The notes beneath the pieces were generated by a model that worked only from the letters and a program-made list of their open reading frames with translations, made no database searches and was not told the DNA's origin. Below, piece by piece: positions 24,245 through 33,011 of a stretch of DNA of 39,242 nt (within the stretch, counting starts at the first letter, position 1; each line of letters begins with the position of its first letter). The position numbers and the translations under genes were made by a program. Source of the stretch: Helicobacteraceae bacterium (GTDB lineage: Bacteria; Campylobacterota; Campylobacteria; Campylobacterales; Sulfurimonadaceae); the NCBI GenBank assembly GCA_021163845.1, contig JAGGTH010000039.1, positions 1 through 39,242 on the forward strand. Direction: 5' to 3'.

Positions 24245-25723
24245 TTAAGCGCCCATAGGCGAAGCATTTTGTAGCTCAGACTCTTCAACAGGACGAGCAG
24301 ACATAGTTTTATAGATGTTGTAAGCAAACATCAAGAAACCAACTAAGTATAAAAGACCACCAACACCACGAATTGTATAGTATGGATGTAATACAGTTAC
24401 AGTATCGATAAATGAGTAAGCAAGGTTACCAAATTCATCGTGAGCACGCCACATCATACCTTGAGTGATACCTGCAATCCACATTGAAGTGAAGTAAAGC
24501 ACAACACCCAAAGTTTGAATCCAGAATTGTGTAGCCATAAGTGACTTTGAATAGATCTCACGCTTAAATACACGTGGAGCCATATGGAAAAGTGAAGCCA
24601 TGATCATGAATCCAACCCAACCAAGTACACCATCGTGAACGTGACCAACGATCCAGTCTGTAAAGTGAGCGATTGCATTTACTGATTTGATAGCTTGGAT
24701 AGGACCTTCTAATGTTGAGAACATATAGAATGTAGAAGCAAGAATCATAAACTTAATCAGTGGAGATGCTGCAACTTGTTGCCATTCACCCTTCATTGTA
24801 AGAAGCATATTGATCGCTGAACCCCAAGATGGAAGAATCAAGATAACAGAGAAGATAGACCCCATTGTCTGCATCCAATCAGGAACAGTTGAATAAAGTA
24901 AGTGGTGTCCACCAGCCCATAAATAAACAAACATTAGACCCCAAAAAGAGAGTAACGACAATTTATATGAATAGATAGCTTGACCAGATTCTTTTGGTAA
25001 AAAGTAGTAAATCATTGCAACAATAGGCACTGTAAAACCAAATGCAACCGCATTGTGTCCATACCACCATTGTACTAATGCATCATTGGTACCAGCATAC
25101 ATAGAAACTGAATGCCACCATGAACCAATTCCACCAGAAGCAAAGTATGTTGGAATTTCCATATTGTTAAAAAGGTAAAGCATAGCTATACCTAAGAATG
25201 TAGCAATATAATACCAAATAGAGATATAAAGTGATTTTTCACGGCGAATACCGATTAAACCAAAAAGACCCATACCCCACAGTACCCAGACAACTACTAC
25301 AGCAATATCAATAGGCCATTCAAATTCAGCATACTCTTTTGAAGTTGTAATACCCATAAAAAGAGTTACTACAACTGCAGCAACAACAATAAGATACAAC
25401 CAAAAATGTAGTTTACCTAAAAACATCAATAGACCTGACTCCGCCATTGATACCTTTAATACACGCTGACCAACATAATACCAAGTAGCAAAAATACCAC
25501 TTAAAGTAAACCCAAAAATAACTGCATCAGTATGCAGCGGACGAAGACGACTAAAGTTAGTATATTCAGCTAACCCCTCACCAAGAATTGTATTAACACT
25601 TGGGAAAGCAAGTTGAAATGCTAAAATTACACCGATGAGCATACCAACAATCCCTAAAACGATTGTTGTGAACATGAACATCTTTGCAACTGTATAGTCG
25701 TACTCTAATGGACGATTCTCCAT
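24245..25723 (-). CDS. ccoN: cbb3-type cytochrome c oxidase subunit I
   Basis: A 492-residue catalytic subunit reducing O2 with high affinity and pumping protons, with about 12 membrane helices. Haem and CuB histidines appear in RPLHTDAV, WWYGHNAVAF, GGHHLLYS and DWIVGHVHDGVLGW. I choose ATG 25723 because AAGGAGG lies a few bases upstream and the product then begins MENRPLEYDYTVAK like homologues. An upstream in-frame start at 25801 would run through a probable leader region. First gene of the ccoNOQP cluster; a 9-bp inverted repeat lies just upstream. It is the high-affinity terminal oxidase expected for microaerobic life. Confidence 0.98.
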   Translation of the reverse strand: MENRPLEYDYTVAKMFMFTTIVLGIVGMLIGVILAFQLAFPSVNTILGEGLAEYTNFSRLRPLHTDAVIFGFTLSGIFATWYYVGQRVLKVSMAESGLLMFLGKLHFWLYLIVVAAVVVTLFMGITTSKEYAEFEWPIDIAVVVVWVLWGMGLFGLIGIRREKSLYISIWYYIATFLGIAMLYLFNNMEIPTYFASGGIGSWWHSVSMYAGTNDALVQWWYGHNAVAFGFTVPIVAMIYYFLPKESGQAIYSYKLSLLSFWGLMFVYLWAGGHHLLYSTVPDWMQTMGSIFSVILILPSWGSAINMLLTMKGEWQQVAASPLIKFMILASTFYMFSTLEGPIQAIKSVNAIAHFTDWIVGHVHDGVLGWVGFMIMASLFHMAPRVFKREIYSKSLMATQFWIQTLGVVLYFTSMWIAGITQGMMWRAHDEFGNLAYSFIDTVTVLHPYYTIRGVGGLLYLVGFLMFAYNIYKTMSARPVEESELQNASPMGA

Positions 25724-25755
25724 ATATAGCCTCCTTAAAGTTTCAAAGCAATTAT

Positions 25756-25785
25756 GTCTAAATAAAATTTTTGTACTATTTAGAC
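25756..25785. promoter_or_regulatory. Inverted repeat upstream of ccoN
   Basis: GTCTAAATA at 25756-25764 is exactly complementary to TATTTAGAC at 25777-25785, separated by 12 bases. It lies 33-62 bases before the ccoN ATG. It could be a dimeric regulator site or a leader-RNA hairpin. Which regulator would bind is unknown; the motif does not match FNR (TTGAT-N4-ATCAA). Confidence 0.45.
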
Positions 25786-25932
25786 TAATTAACACTGTCA
25801 TAATATCAATACAAAAGTTTAAACAATCTTAATTTCTTAACACTTTTGTAACAAATCATTATTTTTTTGTTTACTTTTTATATTTTATATTTACTTAAGA
25901 TTTTTCTTTGTTTTGTTTTAAAAGAGGAAGTG

Positions 25933-25958
25933 AGCCCTTTAAAAAAAAGGGCTTTTTT
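25933..25958 (+). terminator. Hairpin with T-run between carA and ccoN, plus-strand orientation
   Basis: AGCCCTTT (25933-25940) pairs with AAAGGGCT (25946-25953) across a five-A loop, followed on the plus strand by a run of T to 25958. As written it is an intrinsic terminator for plus-strand transcription, though both neighbouring genes are on the minus strand. On the minus strand there is no following T-run, so it would end carA transcription poorly. Confidence 0.6.
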
Positions 25959-25972
25959 AAGGAGTACTTATT

Positions 25973-27100
25973 CTATCTTTTGATTAAAGATAAAAATTGA
26001 TCGAAGATGTACCTACTTTCCTTTGGTCCAGGGCTAGACTCAGGATGGTGTTGTACAGAAAATATTGGAGCATCTTTATATTTGAGCCCTTCGATTGTAT
26101 TATCAAAAAGGTTTAAATGTGTAATATCTGCAACTTCTGTAATGTTATCTGGAACATTATAGTTATGATTTTGTGCCGTAATCTCTACAAGTCCTGTGTT
26201 ACAATTCTTCACAGGATGATTCCCACCATGGTGTCCAAACTTTAATTTATATGTTTCGTACCCATGAGAGATCGATAAAAGTTGATGTCCAAGACAGATT
26301 CCAAACATTGGAACCTTTGCAGCTATCAGTTTTTTGATCTCCTCTTGCTCTTTTTTAAGTACTAAAGGATCTCCTGGACCATTAGATAAAAAGACCCCAT
26401 CGATCTCTTTCTTATTATAACGCTCTATTAAGTCACTTGCTTTAAAGTCGTTTGGAATAACTTCTACACCAATTTTTGACTCTACTATGTTATTAAGAAT
26501 ATTTCTTTTCACGCCAAAATCGATCACCACAACATTTGCTTCTGGTGTTGGAGCCTCTTTGTACTCAAAACGATCTTCTGCATAAGTCGCATTCGTATGT
26601 TTATACGCTTTTTTTGTACTTACTTGCTCTATATAGTTTACATCCTCAATGCGTGGTGAACTTTCTAAGATCTTTTTAAGTTCTTCTTTGTCGCTCACTT
26701 TTGTAGAAGCTACCATCATCATAGCCCCTTCATCACGTAACATTTTTGTAATATAACGTGTATCAATATCGCAGATTCCCATCACATTGTATTTTTTCAA
26801 AAATGAGTCAAGAGATTCCTCTGCTCTAAAGCTTGAATATCTCGGTTGATATTTTCTTACAAGCATCCCTTTTGCATGAGCACTTGAGCTTTCCATATCT
26901 TGTTGATTCACACCAACATTTCCGATCTCTGGCATAGTAAAAGTAACAAATTGTCCTGCATAAGAGGGATCAGACATCACCTCTTGATATCCACTAAGGG
27001 ATGTATTAAACACTAATTCACCGACACTTGTATCATCAGCACCAAAGCTTTTTGCTTCTAAATATGTCCCGTTCTCAAGATATATCCAAGCTTTTTTCAT
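25973..27100 (-). CDS. carA: Carbamoyl-phosphate synthase, small (glutamine amidotransferase) subunit
   Basis: Hydrolyses glutamine and feeds ammonia to CarB for carbamoyl phosphate, the precursor of pyrimidines and arginine. The 375-residue protein has the class I amidotransferase nucleophile in FGICLGHQ (Cys269) and the partner His352/Glu354 in QHHPES. The N-terminal SLSGYQEVMSDPSYAGQ is characteristic. I start at ATG 27100 (MKKAWIYLENG, as homologues). GTG 27112, overlapping the DUF507 stop (GTGA) with AGAGG upstream, is a real alternative adding four residues. carB is not in this window. Confidence 0.95.
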   Translation of the reverse strand: MKKAWIYLENGTYLEAKSFGADDTSVGELVFNTSLSGYQEVMSDPSYAGQFVTFTMPEIGNVGVNQQDMESSSAHAKGMLVRKYQPRYSSFRAEESLDSFLKKYNVMGICDIDTRYITKMLRDEGAMMMVASTKVSDKEELKKILESSPRIEDVNYIEQVSTKKAYKHTNATYAEDRFEYKEAPTPEANVVVIDFGVKRNILNNIVESKIGVEVIPNDFKASDLIERYNKKEIDGVFLSNGPGDPLVLKKEQEEIKKLIAAKVPMFGICLGHQLLSISHGYETYKLKFGHHGGNHPVKNCNTGLVEITAQNHNYNVPDNITEVADITHLNLFDNTIEGLKYKDAPIFSVQHHPESSPGPKESRYIFDQFLSLIKR

Positions 27101-27108
27101 CTTATCAC

Positions 27109-27663
27109 TCACTGTTGCATACCTCTCTTTGTTAGTTCTTCTTTGTAGAGTTTGTCATAAAGAATATCAAACTCATCTGTTCCTGGAATGTAGCGTTTTT
27201 TATACGATCTTATTTTGTCCATCACAGCATCTTGAAGTGCAGAATCATCCGCAATAAAAGATGTTATTGAGTTATAGATGATATTTTTAATTCTGTTCTC
27301 TGTTACTTCAAAATGGATCAGATCTTCTTCATAAAGCTCATCGAGTATCTTATGTGCAATATCTGAATATCTCTCTTCATAGTTAAGGATCACTCCAAAT
27401 TCAGGAGCGAGCTTCTTTTTGATCATAAAAAAGAGCTGTCTCTCGTCCGCTAGCATGAAATCGATCTCTTCTTCATTATCTTCACAAATTGTTCTTGCTT
27501 TTTCTTCGAGTGCCATCTCTTTGTTGACATTATCAATAAGTATTTTTTGCGCTTCTTGTGATACAGGCTCAAGACCTTTTGTCATTGTAGCAACACCGCT
27601 TTTATTCAGGTCAATTGCAATTTTGTTTGATATATGGGGAATAGTTCTTAGTGATATTTTCAT
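27109..27663 (-). CDS. DUF507 family protein
   Basis: A 184-residue acidic cytoplasmic protein with the DUF507 pattern: MKISLRTIPHISNKIAIDLNKSG at the start, then repeated helical units of about 90 residues (DNEEEIDFMLADERQLFFMIKKKLA; later IKNIIYNSITSFI). The family is widespread in Campylobacterota and Aquificota, but its role is not established. It is directly linked to carA by overlapping stop/start. The ATG follows an unusual GC-rich stretch (GGGCCCGCGC) that leaves only AGGG as ribosome binding site. Confidence 0.85.
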   Translation of the reverse strand: MKISLRTIPHISNKIAIDLNKSGVATMTKGLEPVSQEAQKILIDNVNKEMALEEKARTICEDNEEEIDFMLADERQLFFMIKKKLAPEFGVILNYEERYSDIAHKILDELYEEDLIHFEVTENRIKNIIYNSITSFIADDSALQDAVMDKIRSYKKRYIPGTDEFDILYDKLYKEELTKRGMQQ

Positions 27664-27673
27664 GCGCGGGCCC

Positions 27674-27709
27674 TGTTATTGAAATAAATTTTGATATTTT
27701 ACAATAACA
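27674..27709. promoter_or_regulatory. Inverted repeat upstream of DUF507-carA
   Basis: TGTTATTG (27674-27681) is complementary to CAATAACA (27702-27709) with a 20-base AT-rich spacer. It lies in the 72-base gap between motE and the DUF507 gene, and may be an operator or a leader hairpin. The spacer would carry any -10 element. Function is not known. Confidence 0.35.
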
Positions 27710-27735
27710 AAGGTAAAGATAGGATTAGAAAAGCG

Positions 27736-28251
27736 CTATTTACTCAAAAGAGATGTAAGTTCAGAGGCTTTTTGAGCTTGCATTTTTGCAAGGATCGCTC
27801 CTACTGTTTTTGGCTTAAGTGAATTGAGTATTTTGAGCGCTTCTTGTGGCTCCATACCCGAGAGAATATCAGAAGCAGCCCCTGCTTTCATTTTTGAAAA
27901 TGTTTGCGCTACTTTATCCATTTTGAGCTCTTTGATCTCTTGGAGTACTTGCTCATTTTTTTCTAAAAGCTTTTGAATATTTTGCTCTTTTTGTTTGACC
28001 TCTTCAAGCATATTACTCACTTCATTTTCTTTATGCTGAAGCTTCATCTCTTTTTTGTTTAAAAGATCTTCGGTTGCTACCTTTAAAGAGTTCAGAGCTT
28101 GTTTTTGCTCATCTATACGCTCGAGCTCTACAAGCAATTCACTCTTTCTCTCTTGAAATATCTCTGTACAATCAAAAAGTCTATCACTTGTTTCAAGTGC
28201 AAAGAGATTAAAAGTAAAACTAACTAGTAATATGAGTTTATACACGGACAT
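27736..28251 (-). CDS. motE: MotE-like periplasmic motility protein
   Basis: A 171-residue exported protein: signal segment (about 4-19), a long coiled coil (about 40-115, rich in Lys, Glu and Gln), and a C-terminal MgtE-N-like helical domain with AGAASDILSGMEPQEALKILNSLKPKTVGAILAKM. This layout is that of MotE (PDP) proteins, which in Helicobacter/Campylobacter relatives act as a chaperone for the stator or motility apparatus. It follows fliJ with 3 bases between, AAGGA overlapping the fliJ stop. Family call by architecture; detail of function is inferred. Confidence 0.8.
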   Translation of the reverse strand: MSVYKLILLVSFTFNLFALETSDRLFDCTEIFQERKSELLVELERIDEQKQALNSLKVATEDLLNKKEMKLQHKENEVSNMLEEVKQKEQNIQKLLEKNEQVLQEIKELKMDKVAQTFSKMKAGAASDILSGMEPQEALKILNSLKPKTVGAILAKMQAQKASELTSLLSK

Positions 28252-28254
28252 TCC

Positions 28255-28677
28255 TTAGAGATATTTTTTTCTTGAAAAAGTAATAGACGCTATCTCATCA
28301 AGCTCTTTGGACTCTTTGATCTTAAACTCTTTGAGTATTTTATTTCTTTCTTGAAGCTCTAGATACTTAAACTTTTCGTGTTCCATCATATCAAATTTAA
28401 ATTGTTCTTTTGCTTGATAAAGTTGATTTTGACAGTATTCAACCCATTGTTTATTGTGAGAAATGATCTCTCTTTGAGAAGCTAGCAGAGAGTGAGAAGC
28501 AAGAAGCTCTCCTATATTTCCACTCTTTGGAGGCATAATCTCTTCGAGTGAACTATAAGAATTACTCAGTGCATCAGAAGCATTTTTGAGATCTGCATTT
28601 GCTCTTTGCACTCCACGTTCGCTTTTGTCTAAAGTGTTTTTTTTCAAAGTCACCAAAGAGCTAAAGCGAGTCTTCAT
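28255..28677 (-). CDS. fliJ: Flagellar export protein FliJ-like
   Basis: A 140-residue almost wholly helical coiled-coil protein. FliJ forms the stalk inside the FliI ATPase ring and escorts chaperones in flagellar type III export (established). Sequence identity among FliJ proteins is low. The call rests on length, coiled-coil nature, RFSSLVTLKK near the start (FliJ proteins commonly begin with a similar 'F.l..ll..k' segment) and position just upstream of motE. It starts 9 bases after purA. Confidence 0.75.
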   Translation of the reverse strand: MKTRFSSLVTLKKNTLDKSERGVQRANADLKNASDALSNSYSSLEEIMPPKSGNIGELLASHSLLASQREIISHNKQWVEYCQNQLYQAKEQFKFDMMEHEKFKYLELQERNKILKEFKIKESKELDEIASITFSRKKYL

Positions 28678-28686
28678 TTTTATTCC

Positions 28687-29937
28687 TTAGAGGATAATTG
28701 TATCATCTCTTTCTGGGGATGTAGAGATAATACCAACTTTTGTCTGTGATATCTCTTCAATCGTTCTTACATACGCTTGTGCCTCGGCTGGAAGAGCATC
28801 AAAACTTCTTGCCCCGACAGATTTATCCCAACCTTTGAATGTTTTGTAAATAGGTTTTACATCCTCTAGATTTGCAGGAAGATAGTCTATCTCTTTACCA
28901 TCAAGTTCATACGCAACGCACACTTTTACTTCATCAAAACCATCGAGAACATCAAGTTTCATCAATGCGAGTTCATCACATCCATTGAGGCGACTTGCGT
29001 AGCGAGTAGCCACAGCGTCAAACCAACCACAACGGCGCGCACGACCTGTTGTTGTGCCAAACTCATGCCCTTGCTTACCTAGACGTGCGCCATCTTCACC
29101 CAAATCTTCACTAGGGAATGGTCCATTTCCAACACGTGTACAGTATGCTTTAACAATTCCGATCACTTTGCCAATATCTTTTGCATTGATTCCAAGACCT
29201 GTACAAGCACCTGCACTTACAGTAGAGCTTGAAGTAACATACGGATAAGTTCCATGGTCGATATCAAGCATTGTTCCCTGCGCACCTTCTAAAAGTACAC
29301 GCTTGTTTTCTTTATCAAGAGCACGCCATACCATCTGTGTTGTATCTGTGATAAATGGAGCAAGCTTCTCTTTGTAGCCCTCAAGTTCAGCCAACAGCTC
29401 TGCTTCATTTGGCGTAGCGATACCCAAAATATCAAAAATCGCTCTATTTTGCTCAAAATAATCTAAGATGGATTGACATAATTTTATAGGATTCAAAAGC
29501 TCACCTACACGCATCCCGATACGATTTATCTTATCTGAATATGCAGGTCCGATCCCTTTTCCAGTTGTACCGATCGCTTTATCACCTTTAAGTTTTTCAC
29601 GTGCCTGATCGATGAGCGAATGGTATGGAAGATTAAGGTGTGCTTTATCAGAGATAAAGAGTCTCCCCTCTAACCCTTCAAACTGTGTCATCTCTTTAAT
29701 AATTGACTCAGGAGAGAGTACGACACCATTTCCTACTACATTAATAGCTTTTGGGTTGAGTACACCTGATGGGATAAGATGCAGTGCATATTTTACACCA
29801 TCTACCCAAATTGTATGCCCTGCATTGTGACCCCCTTGGCTTCTACAAACCATATCGTATTCACATGCAAGCCTATCTACAATCTTTCCTTTTCCTTCGT
29901 CTCCCCATTGGATCCCAACAATCAAGTCTGCCTTCAT
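28687..29937 (-). CDS. purA: Adenylosuccinate synthetase
   Basis: Joins IMP and aspartate using GTP, the first step to AMP. The 416-residue protein has the GTP-binding GDEGKGK loop (12-18), followed by [11 protein letters not shown] and later [29 protein letters not shown] segment is also diagnostic. Length is normal. It sits in a block of hisZ, purA, fliJ and motE with short spacings, an unrelated metabolic-motility mix common in this phylum. Confidence 0.97.
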   Translation of the reverse strand: MKADLIVGIQWGDEGKGKIVDRLACEYDMVCRSQGGHNAGHTIWVDGVKYALHLIPSGVLNPKAINVVGNGVVLSPESIIKEMTQFEGLEGRLFISDKAHLNLPYHSLIDQAREKLKGDKAIGTTGKGIGPAYSDKINRIGMRVGELLNPIKLCQSILDYFEQNRAIFDILGIATPNEAELLAELEGYKEKLAPFITDTTQMVWRALDKENKRVLLEGAQGTMLDIDHGTYPYVTSSSTVSAGACTGLGINAKDIGKVIGIVKAYCTRVGNGPFPSEDLGEDGARLGKQGHEFGTTTGRARRCGWFDAVATRYASRLNGCDELALMKLDVLDGFDEVKVCVAYELDGKEIDYLPANLEDVKPIYKTFKGWDKSVGARSFDALPAEAQAYVRTIEEISQTKVGIISTSPERDDTIIL

Positions 29938-29957
29938 TTTCTTCCTCTTTCTTTTTA

Positions 29958-30806
29958 TTATTTCGTTAATATTTCACACAGCTCATCTGTATATAGAGCA
30001 AAACCTACAGAACGTATATCTGCGTTTTTATATCTTCCACCACGTGCAAGCACCTCATTTTTTTCAATGATTCTAAAAAAAAGCTCGTCATAATAAAGCA
30101 TTTTAGAGTAATACATTGGTGCTAAAACACTGTTTTCGTAGCCCACTTCTAAAGAGAGATCTCTCATCTTCACAAGCTCTTTTTGAATCTCTTCTGGAAC
30201 CTTTGGTAAAAGCGCATCAAGCTGATCGAGATGCTGTAGATACACAAGATCTCTTACCCACTCCTTACCAAGAGCTAAAAATTTCTCTATATTGATATGG
30301 CGAAAATCATCAAGGCTAAGTGAATCAAACATCTCAACAAGAAGATGTGCAATACGGATATTTGAGATCTGCACCAAAGGTTTTACTTCAAGTTTTTGAA
30401 GAATCTCAACTGCTATTTGCATCACTGAAGAGAGTTTTTTCTCCCCCATAAATTCAGCACCTACTTGGTATTGCTCCGTGGAAGGAAAACGAAAAACAGG
30501 TTGGATGTAGAACCATTTTTTGTGTTCTGTATTTCTTCCTAAGCGTTTTTCTATGATACGCACTACATCGATAGTAGAATCCGCACGAAGGCTCATATTA
30601 TTGTTTTTTTGATCGTTAATACGAATAAGCTCTTTGGCATCTGCGATACTTTGATGCTGATGATAAGAAAAAATAGGAGTTACGATCTCTTCAAAGCCAT
30701 GAGCATAAAGAACATCACTTGCTACTTTTTCTATTTCACGCTTTACTTTCGCACTTTTACCAAAGTAAAGTTTTGAACCGTTTGGGATCTCGTGTTCAAG
30801 TATCAT
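29958..30806 (-). CDS. hisZ: ATP phosphoribosyltransferase regulatory subunit (HisZ)
   Basis: A 282-residue class II aminoacyl-tRNA synthetase paralogue that activates the short-form HisG in histidine synthesis. Histidyl-tRNA synthetase-like motifs include [15 protein letters not shown], then [17 protein letters not shown] (motif 2 region), [10 protein letters not shown] and a terminal [17 protein letters not shown] that mirrors motif 3. It lacks the anticodon-binding domain, as HisZ does. The ATG overlaps the upstream aminotransferase stop (TAATG). It could be confused with HisS by automated naming; length argues for HisZ. Confidence 0.88.
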   Translation of the reverse strand: MILEHEIPNGSKLYFGKSAKVKREIEKVASDVLYAHGFEEIVTPIFSYHQHQSIADAKELIRINDQKNNNMSLRADSTIDVVRIIEKRLGRNTEHKKWFYIQPVFRFPSTEQYQVGAEFMGEKKLSSVMQIAVEILQKLEVKPLVQISNIRIAHLLVEMFDSLSLDDFRHINIEKFLALGKEWVRDLVYLQHLDQLDALLPKVPEEIQKELVKMRDLSLEVGYENSVLAPMYYSKMLYYDELFFRIIEKNEVLARGGRYKNADIRSVGFALYTDELCEILTK

Positions 30807-31918
30807 TATTTCTCTAGACCAAAAGTGATCTCATTAAAGATCTTATTTGCTGTTCCATCGTACGTTCTACGACCAAGCTTTGCAAGGGCGAGTTCAACAC
30901 TATTGACAACCCATGCCATCTCATAATTACTTATAAGCCCCATCTGATTGATACGAAAGATCTTCCCTTTGAGGTGATCCTGCCCACCCGCGACATTCAC
31001 ATCAAACTCATCTTTTAAAATATTTCTAATTGCTGAAGCATCTGCATCATCAACAGTTGTCATAGAAGGAGCTGGTGTTTTTGGATAGATATGCAAACCG
31101 ATCGCTTGCAAGGAACTATTGACCGCTTTTGCGCGCACAGCAGTATCACTATAAAGCTTCTCGATTCCACCCTCACGTTCGATAGTTTCTAATATCTCTA
31201 AAAGACCAATGATAAGAGTAGTCGCGGCTGTCCAAGCTGTTGTATTTTTTCTTTGTGATTTGATCTCTGTTGCAAGGTTAAAGTAATAGCCTCTCCCCTC
31301 ACCGATCTTCTCTAATGCCGCAGCACTTAGACCTAAAATAGCAAGCCCAGGAGGAAGCATTAACGCTTTTTGACTCCCTGCGATAAGTGCATCAATATGC
31401 GTCGTATCTATTTTTCTCACACCCACAGCCGTGATCCCATCTGCGATGATCATAATATTTGGGTTGAGAGCTTTCACAGCTTTTGCAAGCTCCTCTACAG
31501 GGTGTGCTAAACCACCTGCTGACTCACTCACTTGCACAGCGATCGCGTCGATGTCAGCGTTCGCCTCGATCGCTTTGAGTACATCTGCTACATCCACAGG
31601 TGTATCCCACTCGTTTTTGATCTCTACGTTTTTAAGACCATTTGCAAGCGCGATCTTTCCAAATCTCTCACCGAACTTTCCAGAATTTACATTTAAGAGT
31701 GTATTGTGGCAAAGATTCGTTACAGCAGCTTCCATTGCACCTGTTCCACTCGAAGAGAGCATTACCACTTCATCCATCCCAAAAAGCTTGAAAAGGTGTG
31801 TACGCGTTTTTTCAAAAATAGCTTCAAATTCAGGTGTACGGTGATGCATTGTCTCATCGCTCATCGCATTACGAACGTTTTGAGGTACTGGAGTTGGTCC
31901 AGGCGTAAAAAGTAGCAT
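30806..31918 (-). CDS. Class V PLP aminotransferase (alanine/serine-glyoxylate type)
   Basis: A 370-residue pyridoxal phosphate enzyme. It opens with LLFTPGPTPVPQNV; SSSGTGAMEAAVTNL contacts cofactor phosphate, IADGITAVG carries the cofactor aspartate, and GSQKALMLPPG holds the Schiff-base lysine (Lys184). This matches the alanine-glyoxylate/serine-pyruvate/phosphoserine-like class V group. The exact substrate pair is open; a biosynthetic role (for example serine-glycine interconversion) is plausible. It is first in a block with hisZ and purA. Confidence 0.87.
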   Translation of the reverse strand: MLLFTPGPTPVPQNVRNAMSDETMHHRTPEFEAIFEKTRTHLFKLFGMDEVVMLSSSGTGAMEAAVTNLCHNTLLNVNSGKFGERFGKIALANGLKNVEIKNEWDTPVDVADVLKAIEANADIDAIAVQVSESAGGLAHPVEELAKAVKALNPNIMIIADGITAVGVRKIDTTHIDALIAGSQKALMLPPGLAILGLSAAALEKIGEGRGYYFNLATEIKSQRKNTTAWTAATTLIIGLLEILETIEREGGIEKLYSDTAVRAKAVNSSLQAIGLHIYPKTPAPSMTTVDDADASAIRNILKDEFDVNVAGGQDHLKGKIFRINQMGLISNYEMAWVVNSVELALAKLGRRTYDGTANKIFNEITFGLEK

Positions 31919-31992
31919 TAGATTTTTCCTACGAGGTGATATGTTTTAAAGACGCCATTATATCAAAATAACTTAAATTGACTCTTTTGTGC

Positions 31993-31998
31993 TAAAAT
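31993..31998 (+). promoter_or_regulatory. Possible -10 box for uppP
   Basis: TAAAAT lies 25 bases before the uppP ATG in the 104-base divergent gap. TTGACT (31977-31982) is too close upstream to act as its -35. Prediction only. Confidence 0.3.
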
Positions 31999-32022
31999 CC
32001 GATTCATTTTTAAAGGTTAAGC

Positions 32023-32793
32023 ATGACATTATTTGATTCTATCATCCTGGGAATTATCGAGGGGTTTACAGAGTTTTTACCTATCTCTTCGACCGGACAT
32101 CTCATCGTTGCGAGTCAGTTTTTAGGAGTAGATCAAACAAATATCAATAAAGCTTTTGAGGTTATTATTCAGTTTGGTGCTATTTTAGCTGTTGTACTCA
32201 ATTACAAAGAAAAATTCACCCCTGCACATATCCCATTGTGGATAAAAGTTTTTTTAGCATTTTTACCTATTGGTATAATAGGCTATCTTTTTGCATCATC
32301 TATTAAAACACTTTTTACAGTTGAGATCGTGGCTTGGATGTTTATCATTGGAGGGGTAGTTTTTTTACTTGTAGAGAAGTTTTTTATCCCGCATGAAGCT
32401 AAATTGCTCGATGATGTAGAAAAGATAAGCTACAAACAATCGATGATCATCGGTATCGCTCAAGTTTTTGCTCTCATTCCTGGGACGAGTCGTGCAGGCT
32501 CTACGATCATTGGGGCACTTTTGGTGGGTCTTAGCAGAAAAGCGAGTGCGGAGTTTAGTTTTTTACTTGCATTTCCAGTGATGAGTGCAGTTACAGCCTA
32601 TGATCTTTTGAAACACTATAATGACTTCACGCAAGAGAGCCTTATCACACTAGGTGTAGGCTTTCTTGTCTCCTTTGTTGTAGCCTATGGAACGATCAAG
32701 CTCTTCTTGGCATTTTTAGAGCGTTTTACTTTCGTTGCCTTTGGAGTTTATAGAATCCTCTTTGGTCTTTTACTTCTCACCTTTGTCAGTTAA
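32023..32793 (+). CDS. uppP: Undecaprenyl-diphosphatase
   Basis: Removes the terminal phosphate of undecaprenyl pyrophosphate so that the carrier lipid can be reused for peptidoglycan and surface polymers. The 256-residue integral membrane protein has the two UppP/BacA signatures: [14 protein letters not shown] (13-26) and PGTSRAGST (153-161), with seven or eight hydrophobic helices. AAAGG precedes the ATG. It is divergent from the aminotransferase block. Overproduction is known to give bacitracin resistance in other bacteria, but here it is a housekeeping gene. Confidence 0.97.
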   Translation: MTLFDSIILGIIEGFTEFLPISSTGHLIVASQFLGVDQTNINKAFEVIIQFGAILAVVLNYKEKFTPAHIPLWIKVFLAFLPIGIIGYLFASSIKTLFTVEIVAWMFIIGGVVFLLVEKFFIPHEAKLLDDVEKISYKQSMIIGIAQVFALIPGTSRAGSTIIGALLVGLSRKASAEFSFLLAFPVMSAVTAYDLLKHYNDFTQESLITLGVGFLVSFVVAYGTIKLFLAFLERFTFVAFGVYRILFGLLLLTFVS

Positions 32794-32821
32794 GATAGTG
32801 GAATAGTATTTGCTGTATTTT

Positions 32822-32841
32822 CTTTGTGTAACACAAAGGAG
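32822..32841 (+). promoter_or_regulatory. Hairpin overlapping a ribosome binding site
   Basis: CTTTGTG pairs with CACAAAG (32822-32828 with 32832-32838) across a TAA loop, and the ribosome binding site AAAGGAG occupies 32835-32841. In mRNA the hairpin would hide the first four bases of the Shine-Dalgarno sequence of the short gene that follows. Whether it has regulatory value is unknown. Confidence 0.4.
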
Positions 32842-32846
32842 TACTC

Positions 32847-32936
32847 ATGCAAACGATACGACAAAATACACGTGTTCTAACCCTACTCCAAAGACTTGAA
32901 GACTCTTTTTACAAGATAAGTCGCAAGTTTTTATAA
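32847..32936 (+). CDS. Possible 29-residue basic protein
   Basis: A short frame between uppP and rdgB begins at ATG 32847, five bases after AAAGGAG, and ends with TAA. The product starts MQTIRQNTRVLTLLQRLEDS and ends FYKISRKFL; it is basic and may form an amphipathic helix. The near-perfect Shine-Dalgarno is the main evidence, in a 218-base gap with no other content. No family is recognised. It could be a leader peptide, a small membrane-binding peptide, or chance. Confidence 0.4.
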   Translation: MQTIRQNTRVLTLLQRLEDSFYKISRKFL

Positions 32937-33011
32937 AAAAATATTATAGACCATACAAGGGATCAGGACGTACATCCCAATCTATAATATTATAAATTCC
33001 ATGGAGGGAAT

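Noticed and set aside
25724-25801. N-terminal extension of ccoN
   Set aside because: It would translate an inverted repeat and the AAGGAGG ribosome binding site; homologues begin near ATG 25723.
29784-30093. Plus-strand open frames opposite purA and hisZ
   Set aside because: They are low-complexity Phe/Leu/Ser-rich shadows of well-supported minus-strand genes.
31977-31998. Canonical -35/-10 promoter for uppP using TTGACT and TAAAAT
   Set aside because: Only 10 bases separate the two boxes, too short for sigma70; only the -10 candidate was kept, at low confidence.
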